From Bin34 sp963422415 (lineage in GTDB: Bacteria > Chloroflexota > Anaerolineae > Caldilineales > Caldilineaceae), in the NCBI GenBank assembly GCA_963422415.1, contig OY729430.1:186001-250000 (forward strand): 64,000 nt of DNA, read 5' to 3'. Numbering within the stretch: position 1 is the stretch's first letter; each line of letters opens with the position of its first letter. A model generated the notes under the pieces. It ran no database searches. It saw only the letters and a list, made by a program, of their open reading frames with translations, and was not told the origin of the DNA. Positions 7,366 to 16,420 of this stretch are shown in pieces. The translations under genes and the position numbers were made by a program.

Positions 7366-9867
7366 ATGGCAGTTTCACAGTCCGCCCCTGCAGCCTCTCT
7401 CTCCACAGAATCGGACATGACGCGCTTGCAGATGCCGGTACAGGGCATGACCTGCACCGGCTGCGCACATGCCATCGGAGTGACCCTCAAGCAGACGGCA
7501 GGCATAACCGAGGCGTCCGTCAGCTATCCGCTGGCCCAAGCCAATCTGGCCTTCGACCCCAGCCGGATTTCCCTACCGCAGATCCAGGCCGCGGTGGTGG
7601 ATTTGGGGTACTCCATCCCTGCGGAAAGCGCTAGATTCGGGATCCAGGGCATGACCTGCACTGGTTGTACAGACGGGATCCAAAAGAACCTGTCGCGCAT
7701 GACGGGCGTGATGTCCGCCGAGGTCAGTCTGCCTCAGGAAGAGGCGGTCGTAGCCTTCCTGCCGGGCACCGTGACGCCCGAGCAGTTGCAGGCCAAGGTG
7801 ACGGAGCTAGGATACCAACCGGTCGTGCCCCATCCCGCGACCGGGACCGTACAGTCCGCGCCAGCCCCCATCCCACGGGACTGGCGCCAAGTCAAGCTGA
7901 TCACCGCCGTGGTCTGCAGCGGCAGCCTTTTCAGTCTGAACATGATCCTGCCTTGGATTTGGGCCGTGCCCCCGGCCTTGCAGGAATGGACTGGGCTGGG
8001 TCTGGGCGCCATTCTGCAGGTCTGGGTTGGAGCCGAGTTCCATCAACGCGCCTGGAAGTCGCTGCGCTCCGGCCTATGGGGCATGGACATACTGGTATCC
8101 TTGGGCTCCAACGTGGCCTTCCTGACCGGACTGTGCGTATTGCTGCTCGATCTGGACCGAGCCCTGTTCCCGGTCTTCTTTGAATCCGCGGCCTTCATCA
8201 TTACCTTCATCTACTTGGGACGCTATCTGGAGGCCCGCACCCGCCGCCAGACCGGGGATGCCATTCGCAGCCTCCTGTCCCTGCAGCCGGCCACGGCCCA
8301 TCGCGTGCGCCACGGAGAAGTGACCGAAGTGCCGTTGGCAGATGTGCAAGTGGGCGACACCTTGCGGGTGCGAGCCGGGGACACGGTGCCGGTGGATGGC
8401 ATTGTCGCGACTGGGGAAAGCGCCGTTGACGAGTCCCTGCTGACCGGGGAAAGCATTCCCGTTCCCAAACAGGCAGGCGATGAAGTCTGGGGAGGGGCCT
8501 CCAACCTGGAAGGATCCTTTCAGATGACTGCCCAGGCGGTGGGGCAGGAGACCGCGGCGGCACAGATCGCCCACATGGTCGAGAAGGCTCTCCAGAGCCG
8601 AGCTCCGGTGCAGTCATTGGCCGACAGGGTGTCAGGGATCTTCGTGCCAATCATTCTGACGGTAGCCGCCGGCACGGCCCTGATCTGGGCCTTCTGGGGG
8701 GCGGCCCGTTTCTTTCCCGAGGCTTCGGTGACAAGCATCAGCCTGCTGTTCGCCACCTCCGTGCTGCTCATCAGCTGTCCCTGCGCCTTGGGTCTGGCCA
8801 CACCCACCGCCATGATTGCCGGCACGGCCGTGGCCGCACGGCGCGGAATTCTGGTCAAGAGCGCGGCGGCCTTGCAGGAGCTGGCCACGGTGGATGTCCT
8901 GGTATTTGACAAGACAGGGACAGTCACGGCTGGCCAACCGCGCATTCAGGAGACCGTGGTCCATCCCGGCGGCGGATCTGTGCAGGAGATGCTGCGCATA
9001 GCCGCCAGCGCCTTGCAGGGCAGCGCCCATCCCATTGGCCGGGCCATTGTACAAGCGGCCACGGAACAAGGCATTGCACTAGAGCACAGCGCCGCGTTCC
9101 ACAGTCAGACCGGCAAGGGAGTGCGGGCGCAAGTGGCAGGAGAGGAAACACTGGTGGGCAGCCCCGCGTTCCTGCAGGAACAGGGGCTGAATCTGGAGGA
9201 CTGGCAGTCCCGACTGCAGGCCAGTCAGTCCAAAGGCCGAAGCGTCACGGGCATGGCCCGTGACGGGCGCGTCTGGGGCTACTTCGCGATTGCCGACGCC
9301 CTGAAACAGGACGCCACGGAATTCGTGCGGTCGGCGCGCGCGGCCGGCCTTTCTCTGCATATGCTGTCGGGGGACAATCATGCGGCGGCCCGAGCGATCG
9401 CCCTGGAGTTGGAGCTGGATCCGGAAACGGAAGTCACCGGTCAGATGCTGCCTACGGAAAAGGCCCAGACCGTCACGGCATTGCAGGCCAAAGGCAAAAA
9501 GGTCTGCATGGTGGGCGACGGCGTCAACGACGCCCCAGCGCTGGCCCAAGCGGATGTGGGCATGGCCATGGCCACAGGTCACAACCTGGCTTTGGAGACG
9601 GCAGATGTAGGCATTCTGAGCCCAAATCTGCAACGCATCCCCCAATCCTTGGCCTTGGGCCAACGGGTGATGCGGATCGTGAAGCAAAACCTGTTCTGGG
9701 CTTTCTTTTACAACGTGGCGGCCATTCCCCTGGCCGCGGGTCTTTTCGTGCCTTTCTGGGGTCCGGCGGTGAAGCTGCACCCGGCTGTCGCCGCCGGGGC
9801 GATGGTTCTGAGCAGTCTTTTTGTCGTCCAAAACAGCCTGCGGATCCATCGGTCCCGAAACACCTGA
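7366..9867 (+). CDS. copA: Copper-translocating P1B-type ATPase with two N-terminal metal-binding domains
   Basis: An 833-residue inner-membrane pump. Two heavy-metal-associated domains carry GMTCTGC motifs (Cys30/Cys33 and Cys98/Cys101). The core has the TGES actuator loop (LLTGESIP), the intramembrane CPC metal site (residues 471-473 in SCPCALGLATP), the phosphorylation motif DKTGT (Asp515) and the hinge GDGVNDAPAL. This combination is the Cu+-exporting PIB-1 class. It hydrolyses ATP to move Cu+ out of the cytoplasm, for detoxification or for loading cuproenzymes. The following gene, 44 bases downstream, encodes an exported cytochrome c, which leaves open a role in metallating a respiratory enzyme. 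Confidence 0.95.
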   Translation: MAVSQSAPAASLSTESDMTRLQMPVQGMTCTGCAHAIGVTLKQTAGITEASVSYPLAQANLAFDPSRISLPQIQAAVVDLGYSIPAESARFGIQGMTCTGCTDGIQKNLSRMTGVMSAEVSLPQEEAVVAFLPGTVTPEQLQAKVTELGYQPVVPHPATGTVQSAPAPIPRDWRQVKLITAVVCSGSLFSLNMILPWIWAVPPALQEWTGLGLGAILQVWVGAEFHQRAWKSLRSGLWGMDILVSLGSNVAFLTGLCVLLLDLDRALFPVFFESAAFIITFIYLGRYLEARTRRQTGDAIRSLLSLQPATAHRVRHGEVTEVPLADVQVGDTLRVRAGDTVPVDGIVATGESAVDESLLTGESIPVPKQAGDEVWGGASNLEGSFQMTAQAVGQETAAAQIAHMVEKALQSRAPVQSLADRVSGIFVPIILTVAAGTALIWAFWGAARFFPEASVTSISLLFATSVLLISCPCALGLATPTAMIAGTAVAARRGILVKSAAALQELATVDVLVFDKTGTVTAGQPRIQETVVHPGGGSVQEMLRIAASALQGSAHPIGRAIVQAATEQGIALEHSAAFHSQTGKGVRAQVAGEETLVGSPAFLQEQGLNLEDWQSRLQASQSKGRSVTGMARDGRVWGYFAIADALKQDATEFVRSARAAGLSLHMLSGDNHAAARAIALELELDPETEVTGQMLPTEKAQTVTALQAKGKKVCMVGDGVNDAPALAQADVGMAMATGHNLALETADVGILSPNLQRIPQSLALGQRVMRIVKQNLFWAFFYNVAAIPLAAGLFVPFWGPAVKLHPAVAAGAMVLSSLFVVQNSLRIHRSRNT

Positions 9868-9911
9868 ATCCCGATCTGCCGGACATCACAGACAGTTCTT
9901 GTGGCTGAATT

Positions 9912-11492
9912 GTGACTGTGATTCCGCATTGGCTGCGGCGGGCGGCCTGCGGCCTGTGCCTAGCGGTCCTGTGCTGCCTGTCCGGGGCGCCCGTGACCGC
10001 CCAGACTGCAGATCAAGAGCTGGAGACTCCAGTCCGGGCCTATGGACTTGCCGGGGCCCAAATTTTCAGTGCCTACTGCGCCTCTTGCCACGGGGAGTCC
10101 GGTGCGGGCGATGGTCCGGTGCTGCAAGACAGGGAAACAGCCATGATCGATTTTCGGGATCCGGCGGCGCTGGCGCTGGATCGTTCCCCCCTCCTGTGGC
10201 AGCAGGTGACGGCGGACGGCCGTATGGATCGTCTCATGCCCCCTTGGAAGAACCAGCTGACCCAGGAGCAAATGTGGGATGCAGTGGCCTTTCTGTGGCA
10301 GCTGTCGACTTCCGCCGAGGAACTGGCCCAAGGCGCCGCGGTGTGGCAGTCGCTGGGAAGCGATGCCGACATGCCGGTTATGGGTCAGCAGACACTGGCG
10401 CTGGCGCTGGCGGAGTGGCAAGCTTCGGCACCCGCGGGCATTGACAAAGAGGCTTGGCGGCAGTTGTCGGCAGGGGAATTGGCAGCGGCCTACCGTCATC
10501 TGCAGGCTCAGACGCTGATCCCAAGCTGGGCGCCGTTGCTGGGGGAAGGCCAAGGCACAGTCGCCGTGCAGGTGCAACCTCTTTCGCCAGGCTTGGAGTT
10601 GCCTTCCGAGCTGGCGGTGCGGTTGAAGGCCCAGATAGGGCATTTGCCGGCTGGCGAGTGGACGAACACGACAGACTGGACAAGAGGATTGCTGGCATTC
10701 CAAGACCTTGACACTTCACCCCGGATTGCCTACAGGGCCGAAGTGGAATGGGATGGACAGAAATTTCAGTCAGAATCGGTCTCGCTGGCGGCGGAAGACA
10801 ATGCCGCGGAGCTGGAAGTGGAAGTCTTTGCCGTCTCCAATACGCAGGCTGTCGTGACAATTGCGCAGCTGCAGATACTGTTGGCCCTATCCGAAGGTCA
10901 GGTCCTGATTGGTCAGCAGGCCCTGGCGGCCAACTCACTGCCTTACGTCTTCACGGGACGTCAAGAGGGCCTGTCGAAGCCTGTGACTGTGGAAATCCCC
11001 CTGTTTCCCGGGGCAACCGAAGTGACCTTGGCGGAAGAGGACGGCACGCGGTTCGAAACCGGGGAAAACAAGATCTACGACAGGGCCCCCCTCTTTCCCT
11101 TGCCCAAAGGCACGTGGTCCACGTTGGGCTACGGGCTGCCCTTGCCTGCCCCCGGCGACACTTGGGTTCAAATCTGGCCCTACCCAACCTCGGACATCAC
11201 GGTGCTGGTGCCACAGAGAGAGGATCTGCAGGCGGAAATAGCTGGATTTGAGTTTGGCGGGACGCAGGAGATAGGGGGCATTGTGCATGCCAGATGGCAT
11301 GCCGACGCCTTGCCAGATGGACAACTGGCCATTCGATTCAACGCGGCGCCGACAGTTGCATCCGACATGGCGCAGATGCCGCCTTGGATGCCTTGGGCAT
11401 TGGCGATGTTTCTGCTGTTGCTGATGGCAACTTTCGTGGCATTCACAGGCACAAGAAGGAGATTCTCCCATAGGAGGGCCAACGAAAAATAG
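9912..11492 (+). CDS. Exported membrane-anchored c-type cytochrome with long unassigned region
   Basis: The start is a GTG at 9912, giving 526 residues. A signal peptide spans roughly residues 1-30. A mono-heme cytochrome c domain follows, with GAQIFSAYCASCHGESGAGD (heme Cys56, Cys59, His60) and a likely Met ligand in RLMPPWKNQLTQEQMWDAV. Residues of about 170-470 show no motif I recognise; they look beta-rich and acidic. The protein ends with one membrane helix (ALAMFLLLLMATFVAF) and a basic tail, so it should face outward, anchored at its C-terminus. It follows copA, so an electron-transfer or copper-related role is possible but unproven. Confidence 0.82.
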   Translation: MTVIPHWLRRAACGLCLAVLCCLSGAPVTAQTADQELETPVRAYGLAGAQIFSAYCASCHGESGAGDGPVLQDRETAMIDFRDPAALALDRSPLLWQQVTADGRMDRLMPPWKNQLTQEQMWDAVAFLWQLSTSAEELAQGAAVWQSLGSDADMPVMGQQTLALALAEWQASAPAGIDKEAWRQLSAGELAAAYRHLQAQTLIPSWAPLLGEGQGTVAVQVQPLSPGLELPSELAVRLKAQIGHLPAGEWTNTTDWTRGLLAFQDLDTSPRIAYRAEVEWDGQKFQSESVSLAAEDNAAELEVEVFAVSNTQAVVTIAQLQILLALSEGQVLIGQQALAANSLPYVFTGRQEGLSKPVTVEIPLFPGATEVTLAEEDGTRFETGENKIYDRAPLFPLPKGTWSTLGYGLPLPAPGDTWVQIWPYPTSDITVLVPQREDLQAEIAGFEFGGTQEIGGIVHARWHADALPDGQLAIRFNAAPTVASDMAQMPPWMPWALAMFLLLLMATFVAFTGTRRRFSHRRANEK

Positions 11493-12359
11493 CCGGAACC
11501 AGGTTCTCCCTGCATAACAATCACACGCGCAGAGAGCCATCGGGACTGGTTTGCATCCTGGGGAACTCCAGCAATGGAAGAAGGCCCTTGGTGCGGGACT
11601 TGATCCCGAATTGCACCAGTCTCCGCCCATCGGCGCCACGACCTTGCCTGTGCAGAACAACCTTCGGTATTGGAACGCCTTGGAACGCCGTGTTCCTGGA
11701 CAGTGCGGACCGGGATGGGCTCCGGTGGCGACAGGGAAACTCATGGCCGGGCAGTCTGCTCACTGCCCGCTCGGGTTCCTTGGGTCACCCTGTCCTGACG
11801 AGACGCCCTAGGCAAGTGGCAGAGCAAGGCCTGATCGCAAAGTCGCAGCCTTCGACTCAAGGTTGTCTCCATGCACGCCAGATCTCAGATCGCCTTGCAG
11901 CGCTCGTTTTCAATGCCTGACATTGTGTAGATCCGCCGCAAGAGTGTACAAGCCATTGGTCGCAAGACTCCCCTATGGAGTGCGCGGCGTGGTCTTTGCA
12001 AAGCCAGCGTTGATTTTCCTGGAGAGCTCCAGTGCAGGAAGCTTTCCGGGCTTTCGTGTGTGGATGGCCACCGCTGCCTTCCGCGCCCGCGGCGCGCTGC
12101 CAAAGGCGGAACGCCAAAATCGGGGCGCTAACTTGTGCCCCATGACAGCGAATGGATCCAGCGCAGCCTCTGCCAATCGGGCCAGAGACCTTGGGATTCC
12201 ATGCACATCAAGAGCTCTGAGGCGTCAAGGGCCCGACTGGGCTGGATTTCAACCTCGGACACCATAGACGGCCTTGGGGCATTCATGGAGACAAGGCAAG
12301 GATATGCCTCCTTTTTGTCTCTAGAACCTCCGCCCCGATCCATGCACGGAACGAGATTT
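11493..12359. other. Long intergenic region with no supported gene
   Basis: About 870 bases between the cytochrome gene and the convergent chaperonin-like gene. Short open frames on both strands (up to 134 codons) lack ribosome sites, family motifs or a consistent coding pattern. A TTCGACTC at about 11850 resembles a tRNA T-loop, but no cloverleaf can be drawn around it. I see no insertion sequence or duplicated segment of the window here. Confidence 0.5.
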
Positions 12360-12385
12360 GGCGGATTCCCGATCGGGAATCCGCC
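12360..12385 (-). terminator. 26-bp perfect palindrome, likely terminator of the chaperonin-like operon
   Basis: GGCGGATTCCCGA is directly followed by its reverse complement, starting 24 bases after the minus-strand stop at 12409. As RNA it would form a stable stem with a small loop. There is no long T run, but the position at the end of the minus-strand operon suggests a terminator or 3'-end stabiliser. Confidence 0.55.
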
Positions 12386-12408
12386 CGTTGCCCAAAGAGG
12401 CATATGGG

Positions 12409-14025
12409 CTACGGCCGTGCCATTCGAGGGGGATTCCGTCGGAAAACGATGGTGTCAATGGTCAAGGCCATGGCCGCGCCTGACGCGGCCATGCGAAAGG
12501 CTTCCGCGTTCACGAACGATGCATCCAAAAGGCCATGCTCGTACGCGTCCACAATGCGTCCCTGGTTGACATCGAAGGCAACAGGGCTTTCAGCATTGGA
12601 AATCTCTTCTGCCACTATCCCCGGAGCAGGATGACGGGAGTTCTTGAGGATGCGCAGCAAGGGAGCGGGCAGCGCCCGGGCGGCACACACTATTCCCAGA
12701 CGCACTTCTCCATGACAATGCGCCACATCCGAAAGGGCGCTTTGGGCGTGCAGAAAACTGCAGCCTCCGCCTGGGACTACACCATGCTTCAAGGCATGGG
12801 CGGCGCTGCGAAGCCCACGCTCCACGATGCGTTTCTTCCAGTTGATTTCCACCTCTGTATCCGCTCCCACGCGGATTTCGCCACAACCCAGGTCCATGGC
12901 GGCAATTCGGCGCCGCAACCATGTTCGGGAAGGATCCCCCTCGTCCAATTGCTCCAGTCGGGTCCGTAAATGCAGGGCATGGAGCCTGACTGCGGGGATT
13001 CGATCGGGAGCGGGCAGAATCCGGGTCCGTTCCAGGTCAATGTCAGCGGAGAGCACATGCCCCAAATCCCTGGGTCTGACCTTGGAAACGGGCCTGGTAT
13101 GCAGCAGACCCAGCACCGCAGCTCCCGTAAGATGGGCCAGATCCTCGTAGGGTACATCCGCCGCGGAAGGCATGGGCTCATAGGTGACCCCCACAGCCTT
13201 GATGGGACTATGGGACTGTCGATGATTCAGGGCAAACCACGCCAAGACCGTTTCGCTGAACTTTCTAGCCAAGATCAACAATCGGGATCGCCGGGCCAAC
13301 AGCGCGGCTTCCAGCAACGCCAGCATGTCATCGCTGGCGTTCAGTTCACCGTCCACTGCCGCCACCAGACAGTCAGGCATGTGCAGATGCGTAACGTTTT
13401 GCTGTTCAAGTTGTGTGCGGTGGGCCAGAGGAGCCTTGAAAATAGCCGGCGTGTGGTAGCGGCAGTCCATCATCCGTCCTGCGTATTTTTCCACGTTGAT
13501 GATGGCATCCGCTCCCATCAGGTACAGCGATTCGCCGATCAAGACTGCCACCTCGGGCTCTCCGGTAGCCGTCAGCGCCACTTGGGCCAGTTCTGTCTCG
13601 TCGCCAATGGGACGGCTTTGTTGCTCCATGGCCAAGCCCACCCGCTCCGCGGCAATTGTCAATCCTTGGGCAAGCCGGGTACGGGACACACCGGACTCTG
13701 CCATTTTCAACGCTTCCTTGAACATGGTCTGGCAGAGCACAGCCACGGTGGCCCCGCCATCTCCCAATCTTGTCTCGGCCTGCCAAACCAGATTGCGCAG
13801 AAGCATGGCCGCAACGTCGGCTTGCCGGTCCTCCAGTTCGACAAGCCGCCGTGCAATGGAAGGGGCATCCTCCAAGGCATCTGGCACATATCTCTCATGT
13901 GCCAGATCCAGAATCGAGGCAGGGCGAGGTCCCAGCGTGCTTCCCAGCAGGTCTGCGAGGGTGTCTATCCCGCGTTGCAGGCTTCGCACCGAATGCGGCG
14001 CCAACAGCACATGCGGAATAGCCAT
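12409..14025 (-). CDS. Divergent GroEL/Cpn60-like chaperonin in a sugar-transport operon
   Basis: From the ATG at 14025 the protein is 538 residues, the size of GroEL. The order of GroEL blocks is kept: STLGPRPASILD (GroEL TLGPKGRNVVLD), LEDAPSIA with Asp53 (GroEL KDGVSVA, Asp52), LGDGGATVAVL with Asp89 (GroEL GDGTTTATVL, Asp87), HGVVPGGGCSFL (GroEL EGVVAGGGVAL) and GLLDASFVNAEAFRMAAS (GroEL GILDPTKVTRSALQYAAS). By alignment, the ATPase base Asp398 of GroEL is Arg403 here (KKRIVERGL against KARVEDAL). The apical segment that binds substrate is poorly conserved and the Gly-Gly-Met tail is absent. It is the last gene after two permeases. Function is unknown; a specialised, perhaps non-hydrolysing, assembly factor is possible. 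Confidence 0.82.
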   Translation of the reverse strand: MAIPHVLLAPHSVRSLQRGIDTLADLLGSTLGPRPASILDLAHERYVPDALEDAPSIARRLVELEDRQADVAAMLLRNLVWQAETRLGDGGATVAVLCQTMFKEALKMAESGVSRTRLAQGLTIAAERVGLAMEQQSRPIGDETELAQVALTATGEPEVAVLIGESLYLMGADAIINVEKYAGRMMDCRYHTPAIFKAPLAHRTQLEQQNVTHLHMPDCLVAAVDGELNASDDMLALLEAALLARRSRLLILARKFSETVLAWFALNHRQSHSPIKAVGVTYEPMPSAADVPYEDLAHLTGAAVLGLLHTRPVSKVRPRDLGHVLSADIDLERTRILPAPDRIPAVRLHALHLRTRLEQLDEGDPSRTWLRRRIAAMDLGCGEIRVGADTEVEINWKKRIVERGLRSAAHALKHGVVPGGGCSFLHAQSALSDVAHCHGEVRLGIVCAARALPAPLLRILKNSRHPAPGIVAEEISNAESPVAFDVNQGRIVDAYEHGLLDASFVNAEAFRMAASGAAMALTIDTIVFRRNPPRMARP

Positions 14026-14066
14026 GAAGAGGGGGACAGGCAAGTCGATGACGTAGCGCGGAGGCG

Positions 14067-14936
14067 CTAGCCTTTGATGCCGGTCAGAGCCATGCCGCGT
14101 ATGAAGTATTTGGACGCGAATGCATAAATGACAATGATTGGCACGGTGGTCATGACGGATCCCGCCGACCACAAGTCGTAGCGCGCCCAGTAAATGCTGC
14201 GCAATCCTGCCAGCAGCAGAGGCAAGGTCTGTTTGTCGGGAGAATTGAGAATGACCAGCGGCCACAGAAAACTGTCCCAGTTCGCCAGAAAGGCAAAGAT
14301 GCCCAATGCAGCCAAGGGCGAAGTGGAGAGAGGCAGAATGATCGTAAAGAAAATACGCCATTCGGAAGCCCCGTCAATGCGCGCCGCATCCAGATACTCG
14401 TACGGAATGACCTCCATGAACTGACGCATGAGAAACACGCCAAAAGTGGACCACAGTCCCGTCACCATAAATCCCCACAGATGGTTTACCAGTCCCAGCT
14501 GGCCGATGCGTATGTAAAGAGGGACCAAGATGACGGCAAACGGGACCATCATGGTGGACAGCAGCAGCAGAAACAGGGGTTCCTTGCCCCAGAACCTGTA
14601 CTTGGCAAAAATGTACCCCAGCGCCGATGAAGTCAACAGGGTGAAGAAAGTGACCGTGACGGCAGAATAGAGACTGTTGATCACAGCGGTGTCGAAGTGA
14701 ACGCGGGTCAGTATCTCGGCATAGTTCTCCAGTGTCCACTCCATGGGCAGAAAGGCACGGGACTGCACCAATTCCTTGAACCGCTTGAACGAGGCAAAAA
14801 TCATCCAGAAGAAGGGAAAAAATGCAGCGGCGGCGGCGGCGGACAACAACAAGTGCAAGACAAATTGACGCCACCTGTGCACTTGAGGGGAAAGCCGGCG
14901 CGGCGGCTGTTGCCAAGCCTGTATCGTTCCAGTCAT
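14067..14936 (-). CDS. Carbohydrate ABC transporter permease, MalG type (system B)
   Basis: A 289-residue inner-membrane protein with an N-terminal helix (FVLHLLLSAAAAAAFFPFFWM), the SFK block following it, the ABC permease core, the EAA loop YLDAARIDGASEWRIFFTI, NWDSFLWPLVIL and the C-terminus RGMALTGIKG. It lies 12 bases after the MalF-type partner and 41 bases before the chaperonin-like start, so the three are probably one transcript. The substrate is likely an oligosaccharide or glycoside, judging from the alpha-galactosidase upstream. Confidence 0.93.
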   Translation of the reverse strand: MTGTIQAWQQPPRRLSPQVHRWRQFVLHLLLSAAAAAAFFPFFWMIFASFKRFKELVQSRAFLPMEWTLENYAEILTRVHFDTAVINSLYSAVTVTFFTLLTSSALGYIFAKYRFWGKEPLFLLLLSTMMVPFAVILVPLYIRIGQLGLVNHLWGFMVTGLWSTFGVFLMRQFMEVIPYEYLDAARIDGASEWRIFFTIILPLSTSPLAALGIFAFLANWDSFLWPLVILNSPDKQTLPLLLAGLRSIYWARYDLWSAGSVMTTVPIIVIYAFASKYFIRGMALTGIKG

Positions 14937-14948
14937 GAGGGTCTGAGA

Positions 14949-15908
14949 CTAATAGGACCAGTTGGGGCGAAGAACCCTGATCTGCACTACGCTGAAGATC
15001 AATATGAACACGAACTGAATCAGGGCCGCCACCGTGGCGGTGCCGAATCGAATGTGCGTGAAGGCTTCCTGAAAAATCAGAAGATTGTAAAGGTAGGTGG
15101 CCGTTTCAGGACCTCCTTCGGTAGTCAAGACATAGGGCAGCGTGAATTCCTGCAGAGACCCAACGGTCAGCAGCACCAGGACCAGAATTATGGTGTGAGT
15201 CAACAGCGGAATGGTCACGCGCCAGAATCTTTGCCATTCATTCGCTCCATCGACACGGGAGGCATCAATGATTTCCGTGGGCACATTCAACATGCCCGCC
15301 GTGAGCAACACCACATAGAATCCCACGCTTTTCCAGACTGCAATGCCCGAAATGGTGATCAGGGCGGAAGACGTGGCGGAGAGCCACTTGAACGGAGGGA
15401 GACCCACAAGGGCCAAAAGTCGGTTGAGTTGGCCCACTTCGGGATCCATAGCCATCCGGAAGAGCAACGACACCGCGACCAGAGAGACCACCACCGGTAT
15501 GAAAATGACCGCCTGGTAGAAATTTCGGTTGCGACGCACATTGGACAAGGCTGTAGCAATCAGTATCGACAAAGGCAGCATGAACAGGAAAATGTAGAGT
15601 GTCCACATCAACGTGTTCTTGATGGAAACAAGAAAGAGTGGGTTGAGCAGCAGCTTTTCGAAATTTCCGAAACCCACAAACGGACTGTTCGTCGGGTCCA
15701 GAATTTTGTAATCCACCAGAGCGATGCGAAAAGCCTGGAAAATGGGCAGAAAGAGAAACAGGCCATACCAGATCAGAGTGGGCACGATTACAACGATCCC
15801 AAAATGAACCTGCGATCGTTTGAGTACGCGCCGTATTTGGGCCCAATCGATCCGAAACCTTGCATTGGGTACGTGCGCGGCTGCCAAGTCACTCATGTTG
15901 TTTTCCAT
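14949..15908 (-). CDS. Carbohydrate ABC transporter permease, MalF type (system B)
   Basis: A 319-residue protein from the ATG at 15908; a second Met four codons on (15896) has a GGAAAA upstream and may be the true start. It has the usual first membrane segment (FGIVVIVPTLIWYGLFLFLP), YKILDPTNSPFVGFGNFEKLL, the permease core, the EAA loop IDASRVDGANEWQRFWRVTI and IPLLTH. The length is normal for the family, without the insertion seen in system A. It forms the channel with the 14067-14936 protein. A 512-base spacer separates it from its binding protein. Confidence 0.92.
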   Translation of the reverse strand: MENNMSDLAAAHVPNARFRIDWAQIRRVLKRSQVHFGIVVIVPTLIWYGLFLFLPIFQAFRIALVDYKILDPTNSPFVGFGNFEKLLLNPLFLVSIKNTLMWTLYIFLFMLPLSILIATALSNVRRNRNFYQAVIFIPVVVSLVAVSLLFRMAMDPEVGQLNRLLALVGLPPFKWLSATSSALITISGIAVWKSVGFYVVLLTAGMLNVPTEIIDASRVDGANEWQRFWRVTIPLLTHTIILVLVLLTVGSLQEFTLPYVLTTEGGPETATYLYNLLIFQEAFTHIRFGTATVAALIQFVFILIFSVVQIRVLRPNWSY

Positions 15909-16420
15909 ACAAGGTCAGTGGAGGGAACCCTGGCCTGCCCCATGGATCTGGGTCTGACGATTGTGCGAGGCACGGCAAGACATGCGGTGGCCAAAACAAG
16001 AATGGCAGCGTTGGAGGACGGACGCGCTGCGTTTGCGCAGAGTTGCCTTGCAAGGCTCGCCTCGACCGCATGCAAACTGTCAAACAGCGTCCCACCGACT
16101 GGACACAGCGTACGCCTGCACAGCCTCTTCCAGTGGCGAAGCCGCGCAGTCTCACGCCTGTCCGCCATGGCAAGAAGCCTATGCAGCTGTCCTGCGGTGT
16201 ATGCCGAACGCCATTCGCACAGGCTGTCGGCGCCAGTGCGCAATCTGGCATCGCACAGCTTCCTTGCCGATGCAAAGGCCGGACTCGCAAGCGGAACCAT
16301 TACACAGTCGCATTCGGGAATGCCCTCCCCGTCAGCTCTTGTGCGCATTGGCTCCTCAAGATCGGCCCAATGTGCCCAACTGTACGAGTCCGTCCTTGTT
16401 CATCATGCAAAATGGGACGA
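15909..16420. other. Spacer inside ABC operon B, no gene recognised
   Basis: This 512-base stretch lies between the binding-protein gene and the permease genes on the minus strand. Open frames here are short and lack motifs. An inverted repeat GCATTC-GG-GAATGC (16310-16323) lies about 100 bases after the binding-protein stop and could attenuate transcription or stabilise the upstream message, which would keep the binding protein in excess over the permeases. Confidence 0.4.

Noticed and set aside
11830..11870. tRNA-like TTCGACTC sequence
   Set aside because: The flanks form only a short CCTT/AAGG hairpin and no acceptor or anticodon stem can be drawn.
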